Shown here in pieces: positions 1 through 12,497 of a stretch of DNA of 64,000 nucleotides (its first letter is position 1; each line of letters opens with the position of its first letter). Source of the DNA: Massariosphaeria phaeospora (lineage: Eukaryota > Ascomycota > Dothideomycetes > Pleosporales); contig JAADJZ010000023.1 in NCBI GenBank assembly GCA_011032825.1, forward strand, positions 310,001 to 374,000, given 5' to 3'. The notes below the pieces were generated by a model. That model had not been told where the DNA came from and did not search any database. It saw nothing but the letters and a program-made list of their open reading frames with translations. Both the position numbers and the translations under genes were made by a program.

Positions 1-181
1 GACATTTTTGCGGAAGTAGAGTTAGAAGGTACGAAGTCGACGCATGCTGATTACCAGAAGTTTGGGATGTCCTTGGCACCATTCGATTACCCCTCATTTT
101 GCTAATATACGGGGCCTCTAAGGTCTACAACATCAATCCTATTCTTCCCAAGAAGAAACTTTATCATCTCTTCTTTGTCCG

Positions 182-3100
182 ATGGCGACTTCCACGGCAC
201 ACCATTCCATTGCCCAAGCTCATTATGCTTGCGTTGATGCTTTCGTGAGCCTGCTGAACGCCACTCTTGCGCATGCGCCTGAGCAATGCACGTTGAATGT
301 GAGAGCAATACAGAATACATTCGACAAGTATAGACTCTGGTCCGGAAACTTAGGCGCGATGCACTCTGGTCAGCAGTGGAAAATCTCTTTGGATTACCGG
401 CTAAGGGAGTCTTCTTTCTACAAAGTGCAGGTAGTGAAAGCTGTGTTATGGCCGTGTTTTCAGCTTATCCTTCTAGGTGCTACGGCTTCTTGACCATATT
501 AATAACAGCGTAAGTACGTTTCATGAGTTTGGGGAAAGCGTGGGTTGATCCGCGGGATAGCCTACACGAACTAATGCTGTGTACTGACTGCGTTATAGAT
601 AGAAGCAGGTGTGCACTTCCAAGCCCGAGCACAAACTGTTTCTGATTTTAGAGGTAGCACTGGCGACCATCGATAGCACAAGAGCGCAAGCCGATGGAAA
701 TTCGGACAACCAGTCTGACATCCTCGAGGTTGACGCTTCAGAAACCGACGACTCCCCATGGGAGGTGTCATCGGATTCGGAAGACGGCCAAGCGGTTAAG
801 AAAGATGACCGACACTTCTCAGCCGTATCAAGTGCGTCCAACCCTATCTCAGAAATACACATGATTGAATTCATTGTTAGCTGCCTCTGGAGACTTCCTA
901 TCCGACGCCCAGCACCTCTGGATCGAATGAAGGAAAGTGCAACAGCCAAAACATCATACTACCAGCCTTTCGATATCATGCATGTAAAGAACAAATTCCC
1001 CAGTATTGACGAGGGGGTTGCAAATCGATTAGGCAAGATGATATCAAGGCGGCGCCAACTTCTGCGATACCGCAAAGCACACACAGATTCCCTAGAAGGG
1101 AAACATCTCCAGACTAGGCGGCGGGTCATCGAATTTGATGAAGGTCATGAGGGCACCGAGATAGCTCCTAGCTTCGTGGCATCAACCCGCCACACGCACG
1201 ATACGAAGGCAACAACTTTAAAGCTGGACGCGCATGACCAGGTCCCGACTGGACCTAGTAATCTATACGTCCCATCCATCTCACCCTCAATTTCCTCAGC
1301 CGGCTCTGAGCAGGACGATAGCAAGATACCCATCATAATCCCTAATCGCCCCAAAGGAGATAGTGGCGACGCCTTAGAGCAGTTTATCTGTCCTTATTGT
1401 CTGACAGCGCAATCAATAAAAACTGACTACAAATGGAGGTTAGTATAGCTAGTTTTCTTTCGAATCTAATCCTTGGGAAGTAATGACTTGTATCAGAAAG
1501 CACGTCTTAGCCGACCTTCAACCCTACGTATGCACCTATCTGGAGTGTTCTCTGAACGACTACGTGTTTGGAAATCAGCACGAGTGGTTTCAGCACTGAT
1601 CGCAGTCACATCATTATGAGTGGTTCTGCAACGTCGACACACATGAACCGTTTGATGACGCATTCAATTTCCTGGAACACATGAAAATCTCACATGAAAT
1701 CGTTCTTCGTAGAGATCAGCTTTCTACTTTGAATCACACTTTTCGGCATCCTACATGTTCTCAAGCTGGAGTTTGCCCCTTATGTGGAAATATCTCCAGA
1801 AAGCTCAAACACCACCTTGCGAGGCACTTAAAGCAACTTGCTTTATTCGCCATACCTCAGACCGACTATATGGGGGGGTCAGACGCAATGGATGCTCAAT
1901 CAGATGTAGCACATCGCAGTCACCACGCTATCGATACAGCACAGGACAGCTCTACGGACTCCGATAACTCAAGCGATAACTCAATCTAAGTAGCTGAGAA
2001 GGCAACTCTTCAAACGCCGCGAGAGGAGGCATCGCCAGACATTAAAGATCTCAATGATCCATTCACACCTCCACTTTTAGAAGGAATGGAGGCTGCGCAG
2101 GGTACCTCTTGGGACTATGTCACTCCTAAGTTTCAGGAAGCACGGGCTGCCATGTATGGCAGTCATACACCTGACAAGAAGGACCCGCCTCTGCAAGAAT
2201 ATGTCGATGGGGATATGACGGTGATGAATCCGTATTTTCAGCAGAGACCTCTGTGCGGGGCTTCTATTGGTGCCTTTCAACGAGGAGAGCATCTACCCCC
2301 CGTTAGCCTTGGGGGCATTATACTTGTAGATGGGGAGCCATACGGCCTGACTGTACATCACTTCTTGGATGTTCCAAGCGATGATGAGAGTGATGATGAG
2401 GACGAGGAAACAAATAATCCAAAGATCGCCCGTTCGACAGATGTCGACGTCAACGAGCAATCTGTACGCAACCACGGGCTACAAATTAAAGAGCTAGGCA
2501 ATCCGCGACAGTCTGGTCCCGATTCTCCCACCCGTAGCAGCCCGGAAGATAAGCATTTCAATAGCTCTGATCCGATTCCCGTCCCTGGTTCTCGTTTGTT
2601 CTCAGATTCCGACGCGAACGAGCCAAGTTCAGAATCCATCATGGGTGAAGACGACCCCATTGACACAACCGGGGATATACCTGGAATCCTGCCTGGGGAA
2701 GGAAAAGACATCATCGTTACTCAACCCGCGATCGATGACGTCGACGAAGACTTCTTTCCTAATGAGGACGACAGAGACGAGGACCATCTACTCTCTCACA
2801 GGTTCGGCTATGTTCACGCATCGTCAGGGCTCAGAAGATGGAAGCGTAATGGTATACTGCACGAGATAGACTGGGCACTCATCAAGGTGGATCCAGAACG
2901 GCTTGAATTGTACAACGTGGTACAAGGAGGGAGACGATTTCACCTCGAGTCAAAACCTGAAGACCCACCACCGCTTGAAGAGCCTGTTGCGTATAAGCAT
3001 TATACACAGGACGAAAATGAGTATCCGATGGAAGTGGTTCCTGAGCATTTACTTGGAGGTCTCAATGTGCATTGCTTCGGACGCACAACCGGGCTTCAGG

Positions 3101-3594
3101 GAGGTCAGATAGGACCTTCCATGAGGTCAGTAAGGATATATGGTCGAAAAACCTTTTCCCGAGCCTGGCACGTGACCGGAGGCTGTAAGTCTGAGTCCAG
3201 GATCCGAGTCTCAGTAAATCCCTAACATGAACTAGTTGGCGTGGGAGGAGACTCGGGCGCATGGGTGATTGAAAATCTGACCGGCCGCGTTTGTGGTATC
3301 TTGCATGTTTGGGACCACCGGAACCACTTGGCTTACATCATGCCTATGCAGATCGTTCTAGAAGACATCAAACGGACATTGGGAGCTAAAGACGTGTGCT
3401 TTCCTAGCTTCAAGACGGGACAAGCGGCCCAAGCGGTCCAAGTACCATCTGCATCTTCTCCTACGTTGAATGGTATGAACGCTGAACTACACGAGAAGAG
3501 CGCGTTCGAACGGATATGGACAGGTCAAGGGTTAGGGATAGGGGAGAGGGAGAGCCTAGATACAGAGAAAGGGCTAGATATGAGGAGAATTTAG
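182..3594 (+). pseudogene. C2H2 zinc-finger / trypsin-like serine protease fusion, interrupted by two stops
   Basis: The N-terminal exon (from ATG 182) carries the SLDYRLRESS block, which I recall from fungal proteins that also have C2H2 or NACHT regions. After an acidic linker come zinc-finger-like pieces (CPYC near 1390; CPLCGN..H..RH near 1775-1830). The C-terminal part reads as a chymotrypsin-fold protease: LTVHHFL (catalytic His), IDWALIKV (catalytic Asp) and GGDSGAWV (catalytic Ser). Two introns are well supported: 1439-1496 (TGG AG|A) and 3185-3235, which restores GGFGVGGDSG. An additional intron or introns between about 430 and 608 is likely but unresolved. TGA at 1597-1599 lies inside the conserved finger region, and TAA at 1987-1989 follows the last finger. 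Both are in the same frame as the flanking coding sequence and are not removable by an obvious intron. Alternatively 2086-3594 could be a separate protease gene. The domain reading is firm; the pseudogene status could be a sequencing artefact. Confidence 0.6.
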
Positions 3595-3977
3595 GTGTAG
3601 AGGAAAGGCTGAGTACACAGGACAGTTTATAGATAAATAAAACTGAAAAGAAAGAATACAGCAAAGTAGTATGATATCATATACTTGTTCCAGGATCGCA
3701 CTCATCTCAATTTTTGAGTTGAGGGTGACTTAGAGAGCAGTAAGGTCATCAAGGGGAATGGTGTTTCGTGAAGAATATAACATATCGATTTGGTTTTGAT
3801 ATAGCTTCTCAGCGAGCTTCCAAACAACAGTACCTTTCCCAGATTAACCGAAAGGCTTCTCGGGTCGCCATGTGATGAATTCTTAGCTTAACCAATTTAC
3901 TATCTGCTTCAATCCCGTCACATTTTCTCTATCAATCAACGTGTTGAACCCGCATCGTACACACACAACACTACATT
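3595..3977. other. Convergent intergenic spacer
   Basis: This stretch lies between the 3' ends of the protease-fusion gene and the terpene cyclase gene. I see no reading frame, RNA gene or repeat in it. Confidence 0.5.
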
Positions 3978-5664
3978 TCAAGGCTGCTCCGCATCTGGAC
4001 CCACCGTCTTCCCCCCTTCAAGAGCCTTCACCGCCCACGCAGTCGCAAGCCCCCGATTCCCAATCCTAATCCCCGTACTCCCATACCGATACACCCACCC
4101 CACCTCCCACCCGCCATCCGCCCACTGCACCGCCCTCAACCTCTCCCTCTCCCCCTCACACTCCACCCCCAGCTCCTCACACGCCAGCACCCGCGCCGCC
4201 AGCTCCAACGCGCTGCCCTCAGCGCCCACGCGCTCCTGCACGCGCGCCCGGAGCAGTCCGCGCAGTGTGGCTTACAGGTGGTGGTCGTTGGGCGCAGCCT
4301 GTAGCAGGCGCGTGAAGAAGTGCAGGCACACGTCTGCGGAGCCGTAGTACCGCGTTCCAGAGAGGTAGGCGCACTGCTGCACAACGGCGCGGATGTGCTT
4401 GAGCGAGCGCGGGTGCTGGGCGCCGCGGCCGGAGCGGTAGAAGGCGGCGAGGACGTTGGCGGTGACGACGGGGTCGAGGCGCGGTTTCGCGCGGTCGAAG
4501 TATGTCTGGAGTGGGTGTGTGTTAGATTCCAATGAGGGGATGAGGATGCGTGCGGAGAAACGTAACGTACGAGGAATGTGCCGTCTGCATTCGCGTATTG
4601 GGCCATTTTGTCGAGAGTTGCGGAGACGAGCGAGGGAGGGGTTTCTGAGAGAACTGTGAGGGCTATGGCGGTGGCGTCGAGGTCGTCGGGAAAGTAGCCG
4701 CCAGGGATGAGGGTCGGTTCTCCTGTGGGGTGTAGTCTGTCAGTTATCTATGCATGTGTAGGTAGGTAGATAGCATGTAAGTGGTGGGCAGTGACCAGCA
4801 AGCTCAGCTTACCTGCAAAGAAATTCCAAGTCCCCTTGGAGTTGGGCGGTATATTCACAAGATCCCTAAGCACAAGATCAGCGCACCCGCACCCGCACCT
4901 CCAAGCGTCCATCGCACCACATGTCCGCCCATGTATCCTCAAACTCACCGGTCTTCTGTGGCCTCTAGGATCAGAAGCTGCGCAAAGTGCTCCGGGACCG
5001 TAATCCCGCTATCCGTGAACGACATCAACTTCCCCCTATTCCGCCTGAGATACGCCCACCCCCTCGCCACCGGCCCGTCGACCAGCTCTCTCAGACACTG
5101 CACCGTCTCATCAGTATTCCATACAAACGCTCGCATGCCAAGCTCCTCGGCCGCCCTCACATTCTCCACCTTGTCGTCCACAAACAGCACGTCTTCGCCC
5201 CTGCACCCCATCTCTTGCAGCACGTATTCGTAGAATCTCATGTCCGGCTTCCGCATGCCCGCCGCAGCACTCGTGAACACGCGCTCAAATAGCGCCCAGT
5301 CCATCATCTGCGCCAGCGCGTCAAAGTCCTCTTTCGCCATGTTCGACATGGCATACACGTGCACGCCCTCCACGCCTTTCAACTCCTTGATGAACGCAAC
5401 GAGAGTCTCGTCCCGCTGCAGCGACCCGCGCGCCTGGGCACACGCCTCGGCCACTTCTTCTGCCGCGAGCGAGAAGTCGAGGCCAATCTGCGCATAGCAG
5501 GCGTCTTGAGTGAGATGGCCGCATTCAAAGGCGTGCCAGGTGGGCGAGGCGAGGATCTGGTGGAAAGTGCGTGCAGAGATGGGGGTCTTGGTGTAGGGCG
5601 ACCAGTTGAAGAGGACGTCGCCGATGTCGAAGATGACGGCCTTGATAGGGGTGGGGGGAGACAT
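3978..5664 (-). pseudogene. HAD-fused class II terpene cyclase (drimane-type sesquiterpene synthase family), one in-frame stop
   Basis: Exon 1 (5664-4949) encodes a HAD-like domain: AVIFDIGDVLFNW (nucleophile Asp; the usual second Asp of DxD is Gly), YAMSNMA, RKPDMRFYEYVL and VLFVDDKVENV. Introns 4866-4948, 4723-4812 and 4506-4570 join it in frame to a cyclase-like domain with PGGYFPDDLDATAIALTVL and RLDPVVTANVLAAFYRSGRG. DLDAT resembles the DxDTT variant of the class II Asp motif known from fungal AstC-type HAD-like cyclases. These cyclise farnesyl diphosphate to drimane skeletons; related bacterial fusions also dephosphorylate the product. The frame then meets TAA at 4272-4274 and continues past it with conserved-looking sequence (VQERVGAEGSALELAARVLA, GWEVGWVYRYGSTGIRIGNR). 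CAA-to-TAA would explain it. A 40-nt intron there would break the frame. Product chemistry is inferred from family only. Confidence 0.7.
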
Positions 5665-7871
5665 GGTGGGTGCTAGTTTACACGGAAGGGAAGAAAGACG
5701 TGGGGGCTATCTGCTTGCTGGTCAGTTTATTCGACGACGAGCGGTGACTTATATATGTCAACGAAGGGGTCGGGTATAGACGTACTTCCAAGAAGTCGCC
5801 CTGTGCAACATGATAATCCCGCCGAATATAGTTCCATCACGAGGCCATCATCTCTCGACACAATGACGGCTCAAGCATACTAGCTTCCTTTTCTAGATCT
5901 CCTAGCGCACTAACGCCTAGTCCTCCATGCAAGATGTAGGAGCTTAGGAAAAATGAGTTGTACAAGCCCAACTCAACACTCATCTCACGACATCATCAGC
6001 CCAGCCATGTCCAGCCACGCCCCTGCGTGTGTATATGGTCCTCCAGCAGCATCCTTCACGCCGGCGTTACCTGATAGGGAAAACGCTACAGTCTCCTAAA
6101 GAACGACCGAGTCGAACAAACCAATCTGTACCAGGGCTGGTGTTACTTTTTCCATGGAACTGCTCGGTGTTCCTTCTTCGGGGCAATGGAAGGGATATTG
6201 GCTGTATCAATCCAAGGGGCGTTGTCGGCGAAGCTCGCTAGAGTGCTCCGCCTACACATACCGTACTTCTTTCCGGCGTGGTTTTACAAAAGCGCTAATA
6301 TGCAAACGTGAGACACTCAGAGCCCCTTATCTCATAACACATAACACGTGGTTTCATAATAGCACAAGATCTACTGATCGAGATTGGAACACTCGTCTTG
6401 TCAAGTGGTACTTAGAAGGCATGTTTGGTCCGGTATTCCCTAGTTGGGCTGCGCAGGAGGGTATTGTCTCAGCACGTCAGTCTTAGTAGAGGATGGTGTT
6501 TGCTAACTTACCGGGTTGATCCCTCAGCCATGATATGCGCGCAGACCGAACCCTAGCCACCGAGCTCCCGCACCAGAAAACCCGAATGTAGTGTTGAAGA
6601 AAACACCCACGCCACCGTCGCACATAGAACTCGGGTCCCATCCCGTCTCAAAGGATGGTAATCATGATCCACAGCCGATCAGCATCATCCTTTCAAGACC
6701 CTACATGTTCGTGAGCGGTTGATGGCTTCTGGGCGCTGCCCACGCCCACAGTCAGCGGCAAAGTCGAACGGAAGTCAAACGCCCATGCGACAGCCCCCTG
6801 ATCGCAACATATGGGCCTGCAGACATTGAAAGAGTGGTCGAAAGACTATAGGGAAAGAACAACGAGTTCGAGTATCTAAACATGAGGATCTTAGTGTGTG
6901 GAGGCAATCGAGCTCTTGTTTTGGGTCCGACGGTTACTGCGAACAGAAAAAGGGCTGAGGAATCCATGGGGCAGCAAAACACAGCAAGAAGAACACCAAA
7001 GCGCGACCTATAAACTCCCACCTCTTTAACAGTTCAGTTTCGAGTGCATGAGCATTTAGTGGGCGGCGCGAATATTGCAAGCAGGCATATATGGGGGTGG
7101 TGCAAGTATATGCGAAAGTAAAATGAAAGTGGTATCTCGCGAGGAAACCAAAGAACCGAATGAAGAAGGCCACGCCATAAACAAGAGAGAAGAAGAAAAA
7201 GAAGAAAGAAAAGAAGACCCGCAAAAAAAGAAAAAAGACCATCAGCAATCCATTTGATGCACGCACGCAGACACGCAGCACGCTCGCTCACTCATGACCA
7301 TCAAGCACATCCCAAACGCTATCAATTGCCCGCTGCATTAAAAAACGCGTTTCATCAGTACTGTGTGTCATCCAAGCACCTTTGTCCCCGCCCCTCCCCC
7401 ACCCACCTGACTGACTGCACGACACATTCCACCTCATCTCATCCCATCCCATCCCATCTCATCTCGTACTGAACGAATCCTCCCAAGAACCAAGAACCAA
7501 AAGTTGTAGGAAGAAGATCAGCCGGGCCCAGATCTAGCCAAAAAATAGTGTACAAAGTGCCAACCAAAATCACGGGGGTGTGGCCAAGATGTAGAGAAGG
7601 GGAAGAAGTAGAAGAAGAAGAAGCAACCCCTCGACCTTGGCTCCTCCGTGCGAGATGCATGCAATGTGGACTGGACTGGTTAGAAGAGCATGATCTAGCC
7701 CAGATTGAGAACTGCTAAGAAGATGTGATGCAGGGCAACACGTCGGGAGTGAACCACGGAAGCGGTTCGTATGCTGATCACACTTAGACCCCCATGCGCG
7801 GGATGTCGCTGCGCATGCAACAGGCAATGCTTCGCTACTTGGTGTACGAGTTCCGGAATGGCGGACTTTGT
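5665..7871. other. Intergenic region with RhoGEF 3' flank
   Basis: It holds the upstream region of the terpene cyclase gene and the downstream region of the RhoGEF gene. Reading frames here (for example 6154-6486) have no recognisable domain or splice support. Low-complexity stretches include a purine-rich tract around 7185-7240 and CATCC/CATCT repeats around 7437-7465. Confidence 0.5.
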
Positions 7872-10800
7872 TCAACTTTTATCAGAGGACCGGTTCTGTT
7901 CCATGGACTGTTTGCCGGATGCGCTCGCGGTCTGCCAGAAGTCCAGGCTCGCAATGACATCGGTGCCCAGCTCATCTTCGTAAGCATAAAGGATCTGGCG
8001 ACGGTTAGTGACAAGACATTCTGCCGATGCGGGGATGATGGATCTTACTTCTCTTGTAGATGTATGTATCCACCTGATATTTTTGGCGGTAACGATATGC
8101 ACCAAGCCCCCACTCTCCATGTGCCGGATTTCTATAAAACTTGGCTCGAACGCAAGGATGTACGGATGGAAAATCGCAAACGCTGCCGGGGTGCCCTCCC
8201 ACGTAATTCTCCAGTCTGGTCGAGCTCGCCAGCCGTTACGGTTGACAAAGAAGGAGTAGTCAGTGTAACAGAGGAGGAATTCGCTGGCAAGGCGTTCGAT
8301 ATGGATGGGCTTGATGTTTTCTTTGCGTATGACGAAATCCAGGGATGTATCGGCTTGGTCCAGTAAAGACTGGGTTTCGAGTGTTTCGAGACTGACGACT
8401 TCAAAGCCACGAGCGCAGCCGACACAGAGTTTCGAGCGCAAGAAATGTATCGATGTGGACTCGGTCGGAATGTAAAATTCTTTGTAGGGCTTGAGTTGAT
8501 CCTGTCCTGTGGAGAGCATCTTGGCAAAACCGGACTTCCTCGATTTGCTAGCCATGCTCTCTTTGGGCTCATAGACCTTGATCGTCGTCGATAGCGCCGA
8601 GGTCTTGACGCAAGCAACGAGTTGCTGTCCAAGACAGATACCAGCTTTGAAGAAGTTGGCAGAACAAATCTTTCTGGGGCGCTTGACCATTGCTTGTGAT
8701 TCATCCGGGTCCAGGGCTTCGAGTGAATAAGAGTAGAGAATCTTGTCTGCTAGCACGAGCACAATCTGGTATTGCTCAAGAACATCAACCTGAGTGACCC
8801 CTTTGCAATCGAGCACCCGACGAGGCTTCATTGAAGCATCCTTCGGCTTCCGGTCAACGATAAATACGCCGGCGTCTGTACCAAATGCAAGTTTTCGACC
8901 CCCGTCTGACAAAAGGTTAGCGTCTGGGATAGACATGCACGTGAAAAACTAACCTAGTGGGACGGCACACGTTACTCTTATTGAGGCAGAGAAGAATCCT
9001 TCATTGAGAATCGTCTTGGTGAAAATGTTGCTTCGTTCTCTTAGATTGCGCTGTTGAGATTCGATATGCTCTATCCATTTCTGTTGAGAGATCTGTGTGC
9101 TGGCATAGAGGGTCTGTTCATAACCACCTTTCCCTAAGTGCTTGAAAGTAAGTGGATAACCGTGTTCCTTTGGTGTGTTTGTCATTGTCATGGTTTTGGC
9201 ACTGATCAGATTCGTGGACGGTCTTTTCGAGATCCCTGCCTTGGGGAACAGTTCGTCCATCTGCATGATAACCAAAAGCTCGAGCGGTATAGGTTTCTTG
9301 TACACCTTTTGCTCTTCTCGCTTGTTGACAGTCTTGACCCTGACCAGCAGAACAGCGTGGTCGAAGAGGTAGCAAGTAATGTCTCCGGTAGTCTCAGTTG
9401 GGCTCTTCTTCAACAGGCCCTTGAAAACTAGCTGGCGGTTTTCATCCGTCAACTTTAGATCGACAAACTCTCCTGGCCTGAATTTGAGATCTTTGTTCAA
9501 CTGCATCAGGTTGAAATGGTTCTCAGCTTTTCCGGACTCAACATTGACTTTGGATAACGTCTCCCTAATCATCTTGATAGCTTTTGGAATGTCCTCTTTG
9601 TCGGGGTTATCGTCTGCTGTATACTTGACGATATTCTCCAAGAGTAATGGATACCTGGCCAATCTTGTCGTTGGCTTGGTCAAGTAACCGTTTAATTCGA
9701 GCTTCCTGGATTCTCTCATTCTCTCAACTTGGTCTACGAATTTTGAGAAGTTCGTATTGGTACGCTTCTCATGTTCAAATTCGTATTTCCCGAAAAGCTG
9801 GTTCGCACCGTACTTGATGAACGGACTGAAGCGCGGCACAAACTCCAAAAATATGTCGCCAACGTTTCGCACAACTGGGCCGACTTGTTGGCGCCGGGTG
9901 AGGGACTCTGCCATCCGCGAGTTGGTCATGTAAACGTCCTGGCAGTTGGAAAAGACTGTTCGGACAAATTTCTCGCGGCGGTGTTCCGGAATTGGAGAAT
10001 TGGCTTTATCCCGTAGCGGCTTCATCCAGAAATCTCGCAAATACTCCAGGTCCTTTACGAAATCTCGCTCAGTATACATCAACTCAGATATAACCTCTTG
10101 GCGCTTCTGCTCCCTCTCACTAACGCTGTCTGCCACCTCCTTGGAAACGGTGTTGATCCAGAGTTTTTGTTCGTCGTCCGCATCTTCGTGCAAGCTTGTC
10201 CGGGATTCTGCGCGCTTGAGGCCGGGCTGCGGCTTCAAGTTGAGTCGAGCTTGTTGTTCCAGACGACGCGGGCAGGCGATCGAGTAACACAGATTATCGC
10301 GAGTGCAGGTAGGGGAATAACATTCCGTTAATAGAGTGAAAACGCCATCGACATCCGTGGTAGCGTTGTCGCTCTCTAACACTGTTTCGCGAAACTGATA
10401 TACTTCGTTGCTCGAATCGCGCAGCCTGTGGATGTACGTGACATCGTGGAAAAATTTCTGGGCGTCTAGGGATCTGCCTAGAAGCAGCGCCAAATTGCGG
10501 TCCGTAGTCTTAATAATGTAGGCAATAAGGTCCACAGCTTCAGCGCCAGTGAACGCATTCTTGTACACCAGGCCATCCTTCTCTTTGTCACCGAGTGCCA
10601 CACGATCCTTGAAAACCTCAGCAACACGTGATAATAGAGCGGGATACACTAGAGGCGAACGACGCTGTCCAACAAGGAATGGTCCAGCTTGTGACTGAGA
10701 CGAGCTCCTATTGTTACTATTCACGGTCTGGGTGGAAGTAGGCCGCGCGATCGAGGAGCTCATGGTATCGGTACGTTCCGAGGGAGCTACAATGGTAGTC

Positions 10801-11819
10801 GCCATCGACATCGTAGAGGCCATGGACATGGTTCGCGATTGTGATTGTGGTGAAACAGCACCCTGACTGCCATTCCTAGTCTTGGCACCCGGTCCCACAT
10901 TCATGGGCGGCGGTGACCCAGCCGGAATCTTCTGATCGATGGGCGATGTCTCTATCCCTTCAGACTCTCTCCTGCGGTTGGGAATCACCCTCCCGCTCAT
11001 GGTCTGCGTGTATTCACTCTCTCGAGAATACGAGCTCATTGACATTGTTCTTTCATCTGGCCGCTCCGGCACCACACGGCCTTGTGCTGTTGTCCTCGCC
11101 ATATGGTTCATGTATGGCTGTTGACGGAATGTCTGAGCATGGGAGATGCCATGATTTGGCCCTGGTGGTTGAAATTGAGGACGAGAGCCTGAGACCATGG
11201 ACTGAGACCGATAGCCTTCCGGAGTCATCGGAGGAGGCGGTCCGCCGGGAAAACGTGGAGGCATCGGCTTGTTGAAGGGAGGCTGGCCAGGCGGAGGGGG
11301 CCGAGAGTCAAACCGCTGAGGCTGCCCGTAAGGTTGGCGCTCAGGGCGAAGCGGACGTGGAAGATATTGCGGCTGCGGCTGGCGCTGGGCCTGGGGAGGC
11401 GCGCCATCCGGATGCCGCTGACCTGGAGGATATCCGTTGGGGGACGGTCTATTAAAGTTATCTGGGGGCTGCTCGAAGTTCGGAGGGCGCTGCTGGTCGT
11501 AGTCGTTGGGCGGGCGTTGCTCGTAGGGACTCGGCGCTGGAGCTCGCCGGTCGTATCCGTTCATGGGCTGGCGCATTGGCGGTGCGCGCTGCATCATGTC
11601 TGCAGTCTGCGCCGACATGGTCGCCGCGCGGTCCGGCTGGCGCATGGCCGGCTGCGAGGTCATTGTCTGCGAGCGGCCGGCCAAGGCTGGATTGGCACCG
11701 AAGATGTTGGCGAAGGCGGCGTCCCTTGCTCCTGTGGGTTGGCCATAGTGCTGCGGGGGTTGCGCGTACTCTCTCGCCTGCTGGTTGCTGTAGTCTGCCA
11801 TGTAGCCGCTGCGCTTCAC
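7872..11819 (-). CDS. ROM2: Rho1 guanine nucleotide exchange factor, ROM2-type
   Basis: Two exons, 11819-8954 and 8905-7872, with a 48-nt intron (8906-8953) that rejoins CAVPL|DGGRKLAFGT. The predicted protein is about 1299 residues. Order: a Pro/Gln/Arg-rich disordered N-terminus (about 1-380); a DEP domain (about 386-475, SPLVYPALLSRVAEVF onward); a RhoGEF/DH domain (about 570-760, ISELMYTERDFVKDLEYL); a PH domain (about 793-925, FKGLLKKSPTETTGDITCYL); and a CNH domain (about 960-1270). This architecture is that of yeast Rom1/Rom2, which activates Rho1 at the plasma membrane for the cell-wall-integrity pathway and glucan synthase. The first ATG gives MKRSGYMADYS; MADYS, 18 nt downstream, is an equally good start. 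It shares an upstream region with the divergent V-ATPase gene. Confidence 0.93.
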
Positions 11820-12497
11820 AATGCCCTGCTCGCTGTCTGGACCATGCGCAGGCGCCGCGGCCGATGCTCACAGACTTCGCTGGAGACCCGTTGCGGAAAG
11901 CGTAATACGAAAAGGCCAGGAAGAAGCGCAGGACAGGAGCGGTCCGGGAGACGGGGTAGTTTTGGAGCAGATAAGGTCGGTCGACGGAAGGGCCACGCTG
12001 ACGAGCGGCGACGGGTGCGTTGAGGGCGAGGGCGCGGTGTGATGGAGACAAGCAGTCGAGGTGGTGCTCTCGGAGGTAGGACTATCTCCCTGGCTCTCGA
12101 GGCCGTCAAACTCGGTATACCGGGGGGGCAAGAGGAATGCGCGCCGTAAGCAGCAGATTAGAAATGAGAAAGCCGGCGGTGTATTTCGAAGAATATCGTG
12201 AGCTGCAGCAGTCGTCGCCGGTCGCTGGCGGGCTCACAACGAGTGGGGAGTTGAGGTGCGGTGCGGTGCTCGGTGCTTCCAAGGGTGTTGGTGGTCCAGC
12301 ACCAGCACCACCTGCAAATCGATGATCACGGGTCGCCCAATCACGGGCCGCGCGTGGTCCCCGGCATCCCGTTCCTCTCCAACCACACCCTCTTGACGCC
12401 TTCATCACTCTCCACGCCGCCCCCCCATCAGCGCACCTCCCGCCGCCCTCGACACCGCGTTCTCTGCACGAGCGAAGACCCCGACACATCCGCTGCA
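11820..12497. promoter_or_regulatory. Divergent promoter region, RhoGEF / V-ATPase c'
   Basis: A 678-bp spacer between head-to-head starts. The side near the V-ATPase gene is pyrimidine-rich (about 12360-12440), as is common for fungal core promoters and 5' leaders. Frames on both strands here show no domain. No individual factor site is claimed. Confidence 0.5.

Noticed and set aside
1563..1604. Possible 42-nt intron that would remove the TGA in the zinc-finger gene
   Set aside because: It would delete the conserved segment between two fingers (FGNQHEWFQH), and the donor GTGTTT is weak.
4233..4272. Possible 40-nt intron starting GTAAGC at the terpene cyclase stop
   Set aside because: Removing 40 nt shifts the frame, and the downstream conserved cyclase sequence would no longer be read.
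6154..6486. 110-codon plus-strand frame
   Set aside because: No recognisable motif and no supporting splice sites or neighbours; the 6029-6241 frame overlaps it in another phase with equal lack of support.
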